DNA of 36,805 bases, taken from Rubrivivax sp. Its GTDB lineage: Bacteria > Pseudomonadota > Gammaproteobacteria > Burkholderiales > Burkholderiaceae_C. Numbering within the stretch: position 1 is the stretch's first letter; each line of letters starts with the position of its first letter. Under the pieces are notes generated by a model. It did no database searches, was not told the origin of the DNA, and was given only the letters and a program-made list of their open reading frames with translations. Made by a program: the position numbers and the translations under genes. Location of the stretch: NCBI GenBank assembly GCA_016789865.1, contig JAEUPC010000209.1:1-36805 (forward strand), in the 5' to 3' direction. This document shows positions 14,534 to 21,562 of this stretch, one piece after another.

Positions 14534-15611
14534 CCTCACCAGCCGCCGCGCCGGGCGCGGCCACCGCGGTGCCGCCGCCACGCCAGGCCGCGGCCTGTCG
14601 CTCGTCGAGCTGATGGCGGGCATCGTCGTCGCGCTGCTCATCAGCCTGGCGGCGACCAGCGGCGCAATGCTCTTCACCGCCACGCAGCGCCAGGGCATGG
14701 GCACCGGCGGCGCGATGATCAACACCAGCACGGCACTGGCGGCGCTGCGCGACGACGTCGCCGCTGCCGGCCTGGGCTTCTTCGGCGACTCGCAGTTCCT
14801 GTGCCAGCGCCTGAACCTCAGCGTCGGCACCACCGCGCTGATCGACGGCGCCACCTTCACGCCGCTGTCCATTACCGCGGAGGCCGGCGGCGACCGCATC
14901 GACGTGCTCTATGCCACCGAGGTGGCCTCGGGTACCAACGTGCTGCTCAACGCCGCCACCACAGCCAGTGCGGCGCAGCTGCGCTCGCTGCTGCCGGCCG
15001 CGGTGGGCCAGGCCGTGCTGCTGGCGCCGCAGACGCCCGGCGACCCCTGCGTCGTGCGCACCGTCACCGCCAACACGCCGGCGTCGCTGGACACGCCGCA
15101 AAGCGTGGAGTTCGACAACCTGTCCACCGCGCGCTTCAACCGCGCGGCCTTCACCACCGCCGTCACCTACCCCGACCGCGGCCGCGTCACGCTGCTGGGC
15201 GACGTGCGCTGGTCGCGCTTCCGCCTGGTGGGCACCGACCTCACGCTGGAGCGGCCGCTGGCCGGCACCAGTGCCGTGCTGGCACGCAACGTCCTCGCCT
15301 TCCGCGCCGAGTACGGCCTGGCCAACGCGGGCACCACGGCGCTGGCCTCCTGGCAGGCGGCCAGCGGCGCGTTCGCCACGCTCACGCCGGCCAACCTGCC
15401 GCGCGTGCGCGCGCTGCGCATCGGGCTGGTCACGCGCAGCGCGCAGGCCGAGAAGCGCAACGCCGCCGGCGACTGCGAGGCGAGCACCGCGATGCCCACG
15501 TTGTTCGGCACGGCGGTCACGGCCGATGTCGCCGACTGGCAGTGCTACCGCTACCGCAGCTCCACGCTGGTCGTGCCGCTGCGCAACCTCGTGCTGGGAA
15601 TGGTGCCATGA
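14523..15611 (+). CDS. pilW: Type IV pilus assembly protein PilW
   Basis: PilW is a large minor pilin needed for pilus biogenesis. The 362-aa product has a leader to G24, the processing motif G/LSLVE with Glu at +5 (E29), and the hydrophobic helix LMAGIVVALLISLAATSGAML. A long PilW-type globular region follows, with the typical RDDVAAAGLGFFG segment after the helix and the Cys-containing end ADWQCYRYRSSTLVVPLRNLV. The length is normal for PilW. It overlaps pilV at its start and pilX by 4 bases (ATGA) at its end, so the whole block is translated as a coupled unit. Confidence 0.9.
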   Translation: MCADLTSRRAGRGHRGAAATPGRGLSLVELMAGIVVALLISLAATSGAMLFTATQRQGMGTGGAMINTSTALAALRDDVAAAGLGFFGDSQFLCQRLNLSVGTTALIDGATFTPLSITAEAGGDRIDVLYATEVASGTNVLLNAATTASAAQLRSLLPAAVGQAVLLAPQTPGDPCVVRTVTANTPASLDTPQSVEFDNLSTARFNRAAFTTAVTYPDRGRVTLLGDVRWSRFRLVGTDLTLERPLAGTSAVLARNVLAFRAEYGLANAGTTALASWQAASGAFATLTPANLPRVRALRIGLVTRSAQAEKRNAAGDCEASTAMPTLFGTAVTADVADWQCYRYRSSTLVVPLRNLVLGMVP

Positions 15612-16165
15612 GGACCTCGCCGCGTAGACCCACTTTCCCGCGCGGGGCGACGCGCGGTGTCACGACGCTGGTCGTGCTGGTGTTGATGTCGGTGATGGTG
15701 CTGGGCGGCCTGGCCCTGGCGCGCATGACCGAGACGGGCACGCTGGCCAGCGGCAACAACGCCAGCCGCGAGGTCTCGCTGCAGGCCAGCGAGGTCGGCA
15801 TCAACACCGCCTTCGCCGCCGTGCGCGCGCTGGCCGGCGAAGAGGTCAACAGCGGCAACTGGTACTGGGCCACGCAGCAGGCGGGCGACGCCTACGGCAT
15901 CCCCAACGTCGCCTGGGCCTCGGCGCCCGAAGTCGCCGTGGGCAGCTACAGCGTGCGCTACGTCGTCGAGCGCATGTGCAACACCGCGCCGGTGACCGAC
16001 ACGCTGCGGCAGTGCCTGGTGCGGCAGGTGCCGCAACAGGAGTCCAGCCGCGTGGGGGCCGAGGCCGTCGACCCGCCCAACGCGCGCCAGTTCCGCATCA
16101 CCGTGCGCATCCTCGGCCCGAAAGACTCGGAGACCTGGGTGCAGACGCTGGTCACCAAGGGTTGA
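15608..16165 (+). CDS. pilX: Type IV pilus assembly protein PilX
   Basis: PilX is a minor pilin of the tip complex that works with PilY1. The 185-aa protein starts inside the pilW stop (ATGA). Its N-terminus RG/VTTLVVLVLMSVMVLGGLALARM is PilX-like. As commonly seen in this family, there is no Glu at +5. The post-helix segment TGTLASGNNASREVSLQASEVGINTAFAA is the typical PilX heptad-like stretch. The C-terminal part has two Cys. It is followed by two GC hairpins and then pilY1. Confidence 0.88.
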   Translation: MRTSPRRPTFPRGATRGVTTLVVLVLMSVMVLGGLALARMTETGTLASGNNASREVSLQASEVGINTAFAAVRALAGEEVNSGNWYWATQQAGDAYGIPNVAWASAPEVAVGSYSVRYVVERMCNTAPVTDTLRQCLVRQVPQQESSRVGAEAVDPPNARQFRITVRILGPKDSETWVQTLVTKG

Positions 16166-16200
16166 GCGCCGCGGCGCCGTTGCAGGGCCGCCCAGCCCTG
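16166..16200. repeat. Palindrome and hairpin between pilX and pilY1
   Basis: A perfect 12-bp palindrome (GCGCCGCGGCGC, 16166-16177) directly follows the pilX stop. A 6-bp stem hairpin, CAGGGC/GCCCTG (16183-16188 with 16195-16200), follows and ends next to the pilY1 ribosome binding site (GGGAG at 16201). They fill the only sizeable gap in the operon and may tune mRNA decay or pilY1 translation. No T-run follows, so a full terminator is unlikely. Confidence 0.45.
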
Positions 16201-16212
16201 GGGAGCAAGACG

Positions 16213-19200
16213 ATGAAGACACCCACCCGCGCGATCGCCAGCGTGCTGGCCCTGGCCGGCCTTTGCTGGACCGTGGCCTCGCAGGCCACCAGCCTGGCCG
16301 AACTGCCGTTGAAGGCCTCGGTGCTGGCCAAGCCGAACGTCGTCTTCGCGTTCGACAACTCCGGCTCGATGGACTTCGAGATCATCAACTACGGCAACGA
16401 CGGCTCGGTGTGGTGGAACTACACCGACGGCACCGGCTGGGGCGTGGACGCCACCCACCCGAACCCGTCGCTGCGCACGATCACGGCGCCGTGGTTCTTT
16501 CCCGCCGGCACGTCGAGCTCGACCTGGCGCAAGTTCGCCTATCTGTTCCCCAACGGCACCGGCACCGGAACCCGCCAGTACGGCGACAACGCCAACGACC
16601 ATTTCGCAGTGCTGCCCACGACGCAGTTCGCGGTGACGCGCTGGTCCGGCGTCTACCAGGACGCCGCCGGCACCTACCGCTCGGCGCCGACGGACCCGGC
16701 CAGCTCGCCGATGCACAACACGCTGTACTACAACCCGCTCATCACCTACGCCCCGTGGGCGCCGGCGCAGCTGTCCACCGGCGCGGTCACGCCGGCCAAC
16801 GCCACGACCACCGCCGCCAGGTCGCACCCCATCCTGGGGACCTTCACGTTCAACCTCACGGCCAACGTCGCTGCCAACAACAGCACCGCCCGGGTGTTCA
16901 CCGCCCTGCCCGGCATGCGCATTCCGGCCGGCGCCTCCATCTCGCAGTGCAGCAGCAGCAACGGCAGCTGCGGCGCCTGGGGCGCCGCGCTGGGCGCCGA
17001 CATCAACGCCGCCGCCGGCGCCGTGACCCGCGTGTCGATGGCCTACTACCCGGCCACCTACTGGGTGCGCGAGTCGTGCACCGTGCCCGCCACGGTGAGC
17101 GTGGGCACCGATGCCTGCACCTACCTTCCCGGCAGCACCTCGGTCACGCTCAAGCGCTACGAGATCAAGGCCGGCAACACCTTCCCGTCGGGGCGCAGCT
17201 ACGCCGACGAGATGCAGAACTTCGCCAACTGGTTCCAGTACTACCGCAAGCGCAAGCTGATGCTGGCCGGCGCGATGGGCGACACGCTGGAGAACCTCAG
17301 CGGCATGCGGCTGGGCGTGGTGCCCTACTCGGCCAACACCACGACGCCGCGCATCTACGACGCCGATGCGGCCACCGCCACCGTCAACCGCCTGCGCGTG
17401 GCCGGCATCTTCTACGAGACCGAGGCCAGCGGCGGCACGCCCACGCGCGAGACGCTGAAGTTCGTCAGCGGCCTGTACTCGGGCAACGACTCCACCGGAT
17501 CCTCCATCGTCCAGTACGCCTGCCAGCGCAACAACGCCTTCGTCGTCACCGACGGTTTCGCCTACGCGAGCGCGGTGTCGACGCCGGCCTACCAGAGCGG
17601 CAAGTCCGCCGCCACCTGGGGCAGCGGCGCGCCCTACGAGACGATCTTCGGCAGCTCGCTGGCCGATCTGGCATTGCGCTACTACACCAACAACCCGCGC
17701 ACCGACCTGGCCACCGGGCGGCTGCCGGCCACGGCCACCGACCTGAACACCGACCTGCACGTCAACACCTACGGCCTGTCGCTCGGTGCGCGCGGCACGG
17801 TGTGGCTCGGCGAGAGCACGCCCGTGCCCACCAGCACCAGCGCCTGGCCGGCGCCCGACCTGGACCGCAACCCGACCTCCATCGACGACCTCTGGCACGC
17901 CACGATCAACGGGCGCGGCAAGATGTACCTGGCGACGACGCCCGAGGAGACCGCGCTGCGCATCCGCGCCGGCCTGGACGACATCCTGTCGCAGGACGGC
18001 GCGCAGGCTTCCATCGGCGTCAGCTCGGTCAACCTCGGACGCGGCGACGATTTCGCCTACCTCGGCAGCTACAACACCCGCGGCTGGAGCGGCGACCTCA
18101 CGCGCAACGCCGCCAACAACGCCACCGGGGCGATCACGCCATACGACCCGGCCGCGGCCCTGCCGGGCACCTGGTCGGCGAACACGCTGCTGGCGGCGCG
18201 CAGCTGGGGCACGCGCCTCATCTTCGGCTCCAACGACGCGGCGGGCCTGGTCTTCACCAGCGCCAACTTCGGTGCCGCCGCCAACCCCGACAACGCCACG
18301 TACACCAACGACCAGATCATCGACTACCTGCGCGGCAACCGCAGCGGCGAAGGCAACACCGTGCGCGCGCGCACGAGCCTGATCGGCGCGGTCATCAACG
18401 CCGAGCCGGTGGTGTCGCGCACCGAGGGGGTGGTCTACCTCGCCTCGGGCGAAGGCATGCTGCACGCCTTCGACACCGCCACCGGCAGCGAGCTGTGGGC
18501 CTACCAGCCGCCCGACACGCTGGCCGCGGTGGGCCAGTCGGCGCAGCGCGGCTGGGTCTTCCGCACCCAGCTGGACGCCACGCCCACCTACGCACAGCTG
18601 AGCAGCAGCTCCAAGCTGCTGGTGGGCGGGCTCGGCGCGGCCGGCCGCAGCTACTACGCGCTGGACGTGAGCAACCCGCGGCCGGCCACCGAGGCCGACG
18701 CCGCTGCCCAGTACCGGTGGGTCTTCCCGGCCAGCACCGACACCACCAACCGCGCACTGATGGGCTACACCGTCGGCCGGCCCGTGGTGGCCAAGGTGAT
18801 GGTCGGCGGCACCCCGACCAACGTGGTGCTGGTCAGCTCAGGCTACGACAACGGGCTTTCGATCGGCGACGGCAAGGGCCGCATGTGGATGCTCAACGCC
18901 ACCACCGGCGCCGTGATGAAGACCTTCCGCACCACCGAGGGCAGCGCCGGCGACGAGGCGGGCCTGGTGCACCTGTCGGCCTTCAAGGACGCCGACGGCA
19001 GCGTGCGCTACGTCTACGGTGGCGACCTGAAAGGCAACCTGTGGCGCTTCGACCTGAGCACCGCCGGCGCCGGCACGCACGACGGCACGCTGGTGGCCAC
19101 CTTCTACGACGCCTCGGGCAACCGCCAGGCGGTCACCTCCGCACCCGAGCTGGTGTGGCAGGGCACCCAGCGCGTGGTGCTCGTGGGCACCGGCCGGCTG

Positions 19201-19728
19201 CTGGACATCAACGACTTCGGCAGCACCCGCACGCAGACCTTCTACGCCGTGGCTGACGGCAGCACCATCGCCAACGCCCGCTCGACCCTGGTGGCGCGCG
19301 CCTACAGCCGGGTCAACGACAACGGCACCGCTGCCTCGACGCCCATCACCGGCCCGGCGCTGGACTGGACCACGCAGCGCGGCTGGTTCATGGACCTGCC
19401 CACCGGCGAGCAGGCCAACACGCACCCGGTGGTGACCTACGGCACCATCGCCTTCGTCACCAACAAGCAAGGCGGCTCGGACTGCTCGCAGTCGTCGTAC
19501 CTGTACCTGGTGAACATCGCCGACGGCATGAAGGTGTCCGGCTCGACCTTCGCCGCGGCGCTGGTCTCCAGCAACGCCACCAGTTCCCGCGTGATCACGC
19601 TGCGCGTCGTCGGCGGGCAGGTCTACGGCACCACGCACCGTTCCGACAACACGGTGTTCCAGCGCCAGCTGCCGATCGGCACCACCATCCCGCCGTCGAA
19701 GAACGCCTGGCGCGAGCTGCGGCGGTAA
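16213..19728 (+). CDS. pilY1: Type IV pilus tip adhesin/assembly factor PilY1
   Basis: PilY1 is the secreted tip protein of type IV pili, acting in adhesion, surface sensing and pilus extension control. The 1171-aa precursor has a signal peptide (to about 26, VASQATS). A von Willebrand-like start follows with the MIDAS motif DNSGS (48-52). The C-terminal half is the PilC/PilY1 beta-propeller, recognisable in VVYLASGEGMLHAFDTATGSELWAYQPPD, in SYYALDVSNP, and in DADGSVRYVYGGDLKGNLWRFDLS (about 926-949). The start ATG has GGGAG about 7 nt upstream. The calcium-loop region of P. aeruginosa PilY1 is only loosely conserved (DADGSVRYVYGGD). It is last in the pil operon and convergent with the phosphatase gene. 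Confidence 0.95.
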   Translation: MKTPTRAIASVLALAGLCWTVASQATSLAELPLKASVLAKPNVVFAFDNSGSMDFEIINYGNDGSVWWNYTDGTGWGVDATHPNPSLRTITAPWFFPAGTSSSTWRKFAYLFPNGTGTGTRQYGDNANDHFAVLPTTQFAVTRWSGVYQDAAGTYRSAPTDPASSPMHNTLYYNPLITYAPWAPAQLSTGAVTPANATTTAARSHPILGTFTFNLTANVAANNSTARVFTALPGMRIPAGASISQCSSSNGSCGAWGAALGADINAAAGAVTRVSMAYYPATYWVRESCTVPATVSVGTDACTYLPGSTSVTLKRYEIKAGNTFPSGRSYADEMQNFANWFQYYRKRKLMLAGAMGDTLENLSGMRLGVVPYSANTTTPRIYDADAATATVNRLRVAGIFYETEASGGTPTRETLKFVSGLYSGNDSTGSSIVQYACQRNNAFVVTDGFAYASAVSTPAYQSGKSAATWGSGAPYETIFGSSLADLALRYYTNNPRTDLATGRLPATATDLNTDLHVNTYGLSLGARGTVWLGESTPVPTSTSAWPAPDLDRNPTSIDDLWHATINGRGKMYLATTPEETALRIRAGLDDILSQDGAQASIGVSSVNLGRGDDFAYLGSYNTRGWSGDLTRNAANNATGAITPYDPAAALPGTWSANTLLAARSWGTRLIFGSNDAAGLVFTSANFGAAANPDNATYTNDQIIDYLRGNRSGEGNTVRARTSLIGAVINAEPVVSRTEGVVYLASGEGMLHAFDTATGSELWAYQPPDTLAAVGQSAQRGWVFRTQLDATPTYAQLSSSSKLLVGGLGAAGRSYYALDVSNPRPATEADAAAQYRWVFPASTDTTNRALMGYTVGRPVVAKVMVGGTPTNVVLVSSGYDNGLSIGDGKGRMWMLNATTGAVMKTFRTTEGSAGDEAGLVHLSAFKDADGSVRYVYGGDLKGNLWRFDLSTAGAGTHDGTLVATFYDASGNRQAVTSAPELVWQGTQRVVLVGTGRLLDINDFGSTRTQTFYAVADGSTIANARSTLVARAYSRVNDNGTAASTPITGPALDWTTQRGWFMDLPTGEQANTHPVVTYGTIAFVTNKQGGSDCSQSSYLYLVNIADGMKVSGSTFAAALVSSNATSSRVITLRVVGGQVYGTTHRSDNTVFQRQLPIGTTIPPSKNAWRELRR

Positions 19729-19749
19729 CAGGCTTCCCCTGAAGGCGGC

Positions 19750-19762
19750 CCGGCAAAGCCGG
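19750..19762. terminator. Short hairpin between pilY1 and the phosphatase gene
   Basis: CCGGC-AAA-GCCGG forms a 5-bp stem with a 3-nt loop, followed by TTCC, 21 bases after the pilY1 stop. It lies in the 77-base convergent gap and could serve both strands weakly. Confidence 0.35.
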
Positions 19763-19805
19763 TTCCGCGGCGGCCGCTGGGCTTGGCCGGTCGGCAGTCG
19801 CAGCG

Positions 19806-20456
19806 CTACTGCGCGTCCACCGCGGGGAGTTGCTGCGTCGCCTGCAGGTGGGCGTCGTCGTTCCAGCCCACCAGCGTGAAGCCGCGGCCGTTCCACAGCA
19901 GCCGGTTGATGCTGGCGTTGCCCAGCTGCCAGGTGCGCGCGTCCCGCAGGCCCAGCCCGGTGGCGGCGCGATACAGACAGTCGAGCACTCCGCCGTGGGC
20001 GACCACGGCAATGCACTGGCCGGCATGCCGCGCGGCGATGGCCGCCACCGCCGGCACGCAGCGCGCGCTGAAGGCCTCCAGCGTCTCGCCGCCCCCGGGG
20101 GCGAAGCCGGCCTCGCGCTGCCGCCAGCGCCGCGCGTCGTCGGGCCAGCGCGCCTCGATCTCGGTGTAGGTCAGGCCCTCGAAGCGGCCGAAGCCGCGCT
20201 CGCGCAGCGCGGTGTCGGCCTGCACCTGCGGCAGGCCCGCGGCGCGGGCCACCGCCTCGGCGGTGGCGCGGGCACGCTGCAGATCGCTGCTGTAGACCGC
20301 GGTCAGCCCTTCGGCGGCCAGCGCTTCGGCGGCACGCTCGGCCTGCCAGCGGCCGCGGTCGTTCAACGGTGCATCTGTGAAGCCCTGCACCCTGAGCTCG
20401 GTGTTCCACGCCGTCTCGCCGTGGCGCAGCAACACCAGGCGCGCGGGCTCACTCAT
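19806..20456 (-). CDS. Histidine phosphatase family protein (phosphoglycerate mutase-like)
   Basis: This cytoplasmic phosphatase of the branch-1 histidine family (GpmB/CobC-like) acts through a phosphohistidine. The 216-aa protein has the catalytic LLRHGE motif (R11, H12), SSDLQRARATAE with R61, ERGFGRFEGL with the acid E86, and the second histidine in VVAHGG (H154). All core residues are present. Specific substrate (phosphoglycerate, alpha-ribazole phosphate or other) cannot be assigned. Its start overlaps the end of the PEBP-family gene by 8 bases, so it is the last gene of a small operon. Confidence 0.9.
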   Translation of the reverse strand: MSEPARLVLLRHGETAWNTELRVQGFTDAPLNDRGRWQAERAAEALAAEGLTAVYSSDLQRARATAEAVARAAGLPQVQADTALRERGFGRFEGLTYTEIEARWPDDARRWRQREAGFAPGGGETLEAFSARCVPAVAAIAARHAGQCIAVVAHGGVLDCLYRAATGLGLRDARTWQLGNASINRLLWNGRGFTLVGWNDDAHLQATQQLPAVDAQ

Positions 20457-21090
20457 CGTGGGTCACGAGCAGCCGCCGGTTCAGCGTGTAGGTGCCCGAA
20501 TGGGTCGCTTCGGCCAACACGTGCCCGGCCAGCGCGCGGCGCACGTCGGGGCCGTCGAACACGCCCTGCAGCGGCAGGCGCGGCAGCGCCACCGCGTACA
20601 GCGTGAACACGTAGTGATGCACCAGCGCGTCGTTCCACGGCGGGAACGGGCCGTCGTAGCCGAAGTAGTCGCCAGCCATCGCCGTGTCGCCGGCGAACCA
20701 GCGCGTGTAATCGTTGCGCCCATGCCGCGCGCCGCCCGGCGCCGCCGGGCCCGGCTTGCCGCGGGCCACGAAGGCACGGCTGTATTCGCCCTCGGCGATG
20801 ACCATCGGCTGCGGCGGCAGGTCCACCAGCACCCAGTGGAAGAAGTCGGCGCGGTCCTCGTCGACCGGCAGTTCGATGCCCTCGAGGTTGACGCGCCCGA
20901 CGCTCACCGGCGCATCGAAGTCGTGGCAGATCAGCACCATCGAGCGCGTCCCGGCAGGCAGGTCGCTCCAGGCCAGGTGCGGGTTGAGGTTGTCACCGAA
21001 GGCGGCACGGCCGGCGCCGTCGGGGCGGCCGGCGGCATGGCGCGGCGGGATCGGTTCGCCGCTGGCCCAGCTGTCGCTCCACAGCTTCAT
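20449..21090 (-). CDS. YbhB/YbcL family PEBP-like protein
   Basis: This is a phosphatidylethanolamine-binding-protein (Raf kinase inhibitor-like) fold, a small soluble protein of uncertain bacterial function. The 213-aa product shows the ligand-pocket pattern: FGDNLNPHLAWSDLPAGTRSMVLICHDFDAP near 31-61 (equivalent of the usual DPDAP), FFHWVLVDLP, and GYDGPFPPWNDALVHHYVFTLYAV. The classic DPDAP reads DFDAP here. It lacks a signal peptide, so it is probably cytoplasmic. It starts 4 bases after the DUF1840 stop and overlaps the phosphatase, consistent with cotranscription. Confidence 0.9.
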   Translation of the reverse strand: MKLWSDSWASGEPIPPRHAAGRPDGAGRAAFGDNLNPHLAWSDLPAGTRSMVLICHDFDAPVSVGRVNLEGIELPVDEDRADFFHWVLVDLPPQPMVIAEGEYSRAFVARGKPGPAAPGGARHGRNDYTRWFAGDTAMAGDYFGYDGPFPPWNDALVHHYVFTLYAVALPRLPLQGVFDGPDVRRALAGHVLAEATHSGTYTLNRRLLVTHDE

Positions 21091-21094
21091 GCCC

Positions 21095-21418
21095 TCACAC
21101 CCCCCAGACCACCGGCACGCGTTCGTGCGCGGCGCGCTCCAGCAAGTCGATCATCGGCCACAGCCGGCGGCGCAGGCTCACCGGCGGCTCGGCTTCGCCG
21201 GCGGTGTCGTCACCGGCCGAGACGGCGCCCGGGTCGGCCGCCCGGCGCTCGGCTTCGTCGATCGCCCGGCGCAGCGCGGCAATTGCCACGGGCATGTCGC
21301 CCGGCTCGACGATGCCGCGAGGCGCGGGCTCGCGGCCCAGCAGGCGCAGCACCTGGTCGCCGTGCGGCCCGAGCATGATGACATCGCCGCTGGCGGAACT
21401 CTTGAACTTGTAGATCAT
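21095..21418 (-). CDS. DUF1840 domain-containing protein
   Basis: This is a small protein of unknown function found mainly in betaproteobacteria. The 107-aa product has the family N-terminus MIYKFKSSASGDVIMLGPHGDQVLRLLGREP, an acidic low-complexity centre (about 60-80), and the C-terminal PPVSLRRRLWPMIDLLERA, with the end PVVWGV. I recognise it by this pattern; no function is known to me. The ATG at 21418 is chosen because the conserved region begins there. An 8-bp inverted repeat lies directly upstream. The following PEBP-like and phosphatase genes are close enough to form one operon. Confidence 0.85.
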   Translation of the reverse strand: MIYKFKSSASGDVIMLGPHGDQVLRLLGREPAPRGIVEPGDMPVAIAALRRAIDEAERRAADPGAVSAGDDTAGEAEPPVSLRRRLWPMIDLLERAAHERVPVVWGV

Positions 21419-21425
21419 GGTCGGT

Positions 21426-21449
21426 GTTTCGCCATCGGCGCGGCGAAAC
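21426..21449. promoter_or_regulatory. 8-bp inverted repeat just upstream of DUF1840 gene
   Basis: GTTTCGCC (21426-21433) and GGCGAAAC (21442-21449) are exactly complementary, 8 nt apart, ending 8 bases before the DUF1840 start codon. This could be an operator or a hairpin covering the ribosome binding site. Confidence 0.4.
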
Positions 21450-21470
21450 TGCCATTGTGGCCGCAGGTTC

Positions 21471-21486
21471 GGCCGGGGCACCGGCC
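21471..21486. terminator. Hairpin between the GGDEF-EAL and DUF1840 genes
   Basis: GGCCGG-GGCA-CCGGCC is a 6-bp stem with a tetraloop in the 144-base gap, on the path of minus-strand transcription out of the GGDEF-EAL gene. No T-run follows. It may partly separate the two transcripts. Confidence 0.35.
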
Positions 21487-21562
21487 GGCAGTGGCCGCGC
21501 ACCGGGGGTCTGCGTGGCAGAAGTCGAGGCCTCGGGCGCTGCCGCGCGGAGACCCCGACCCG

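Noticed and set aside
15958-18465. An 835-codon minus-strand open frame opposite pilX/pilY1
   Set aside because: It is a Val/Gly/Arg/Ala-rich shadow of the PilY1 frame with no domain or ribosome binding site.
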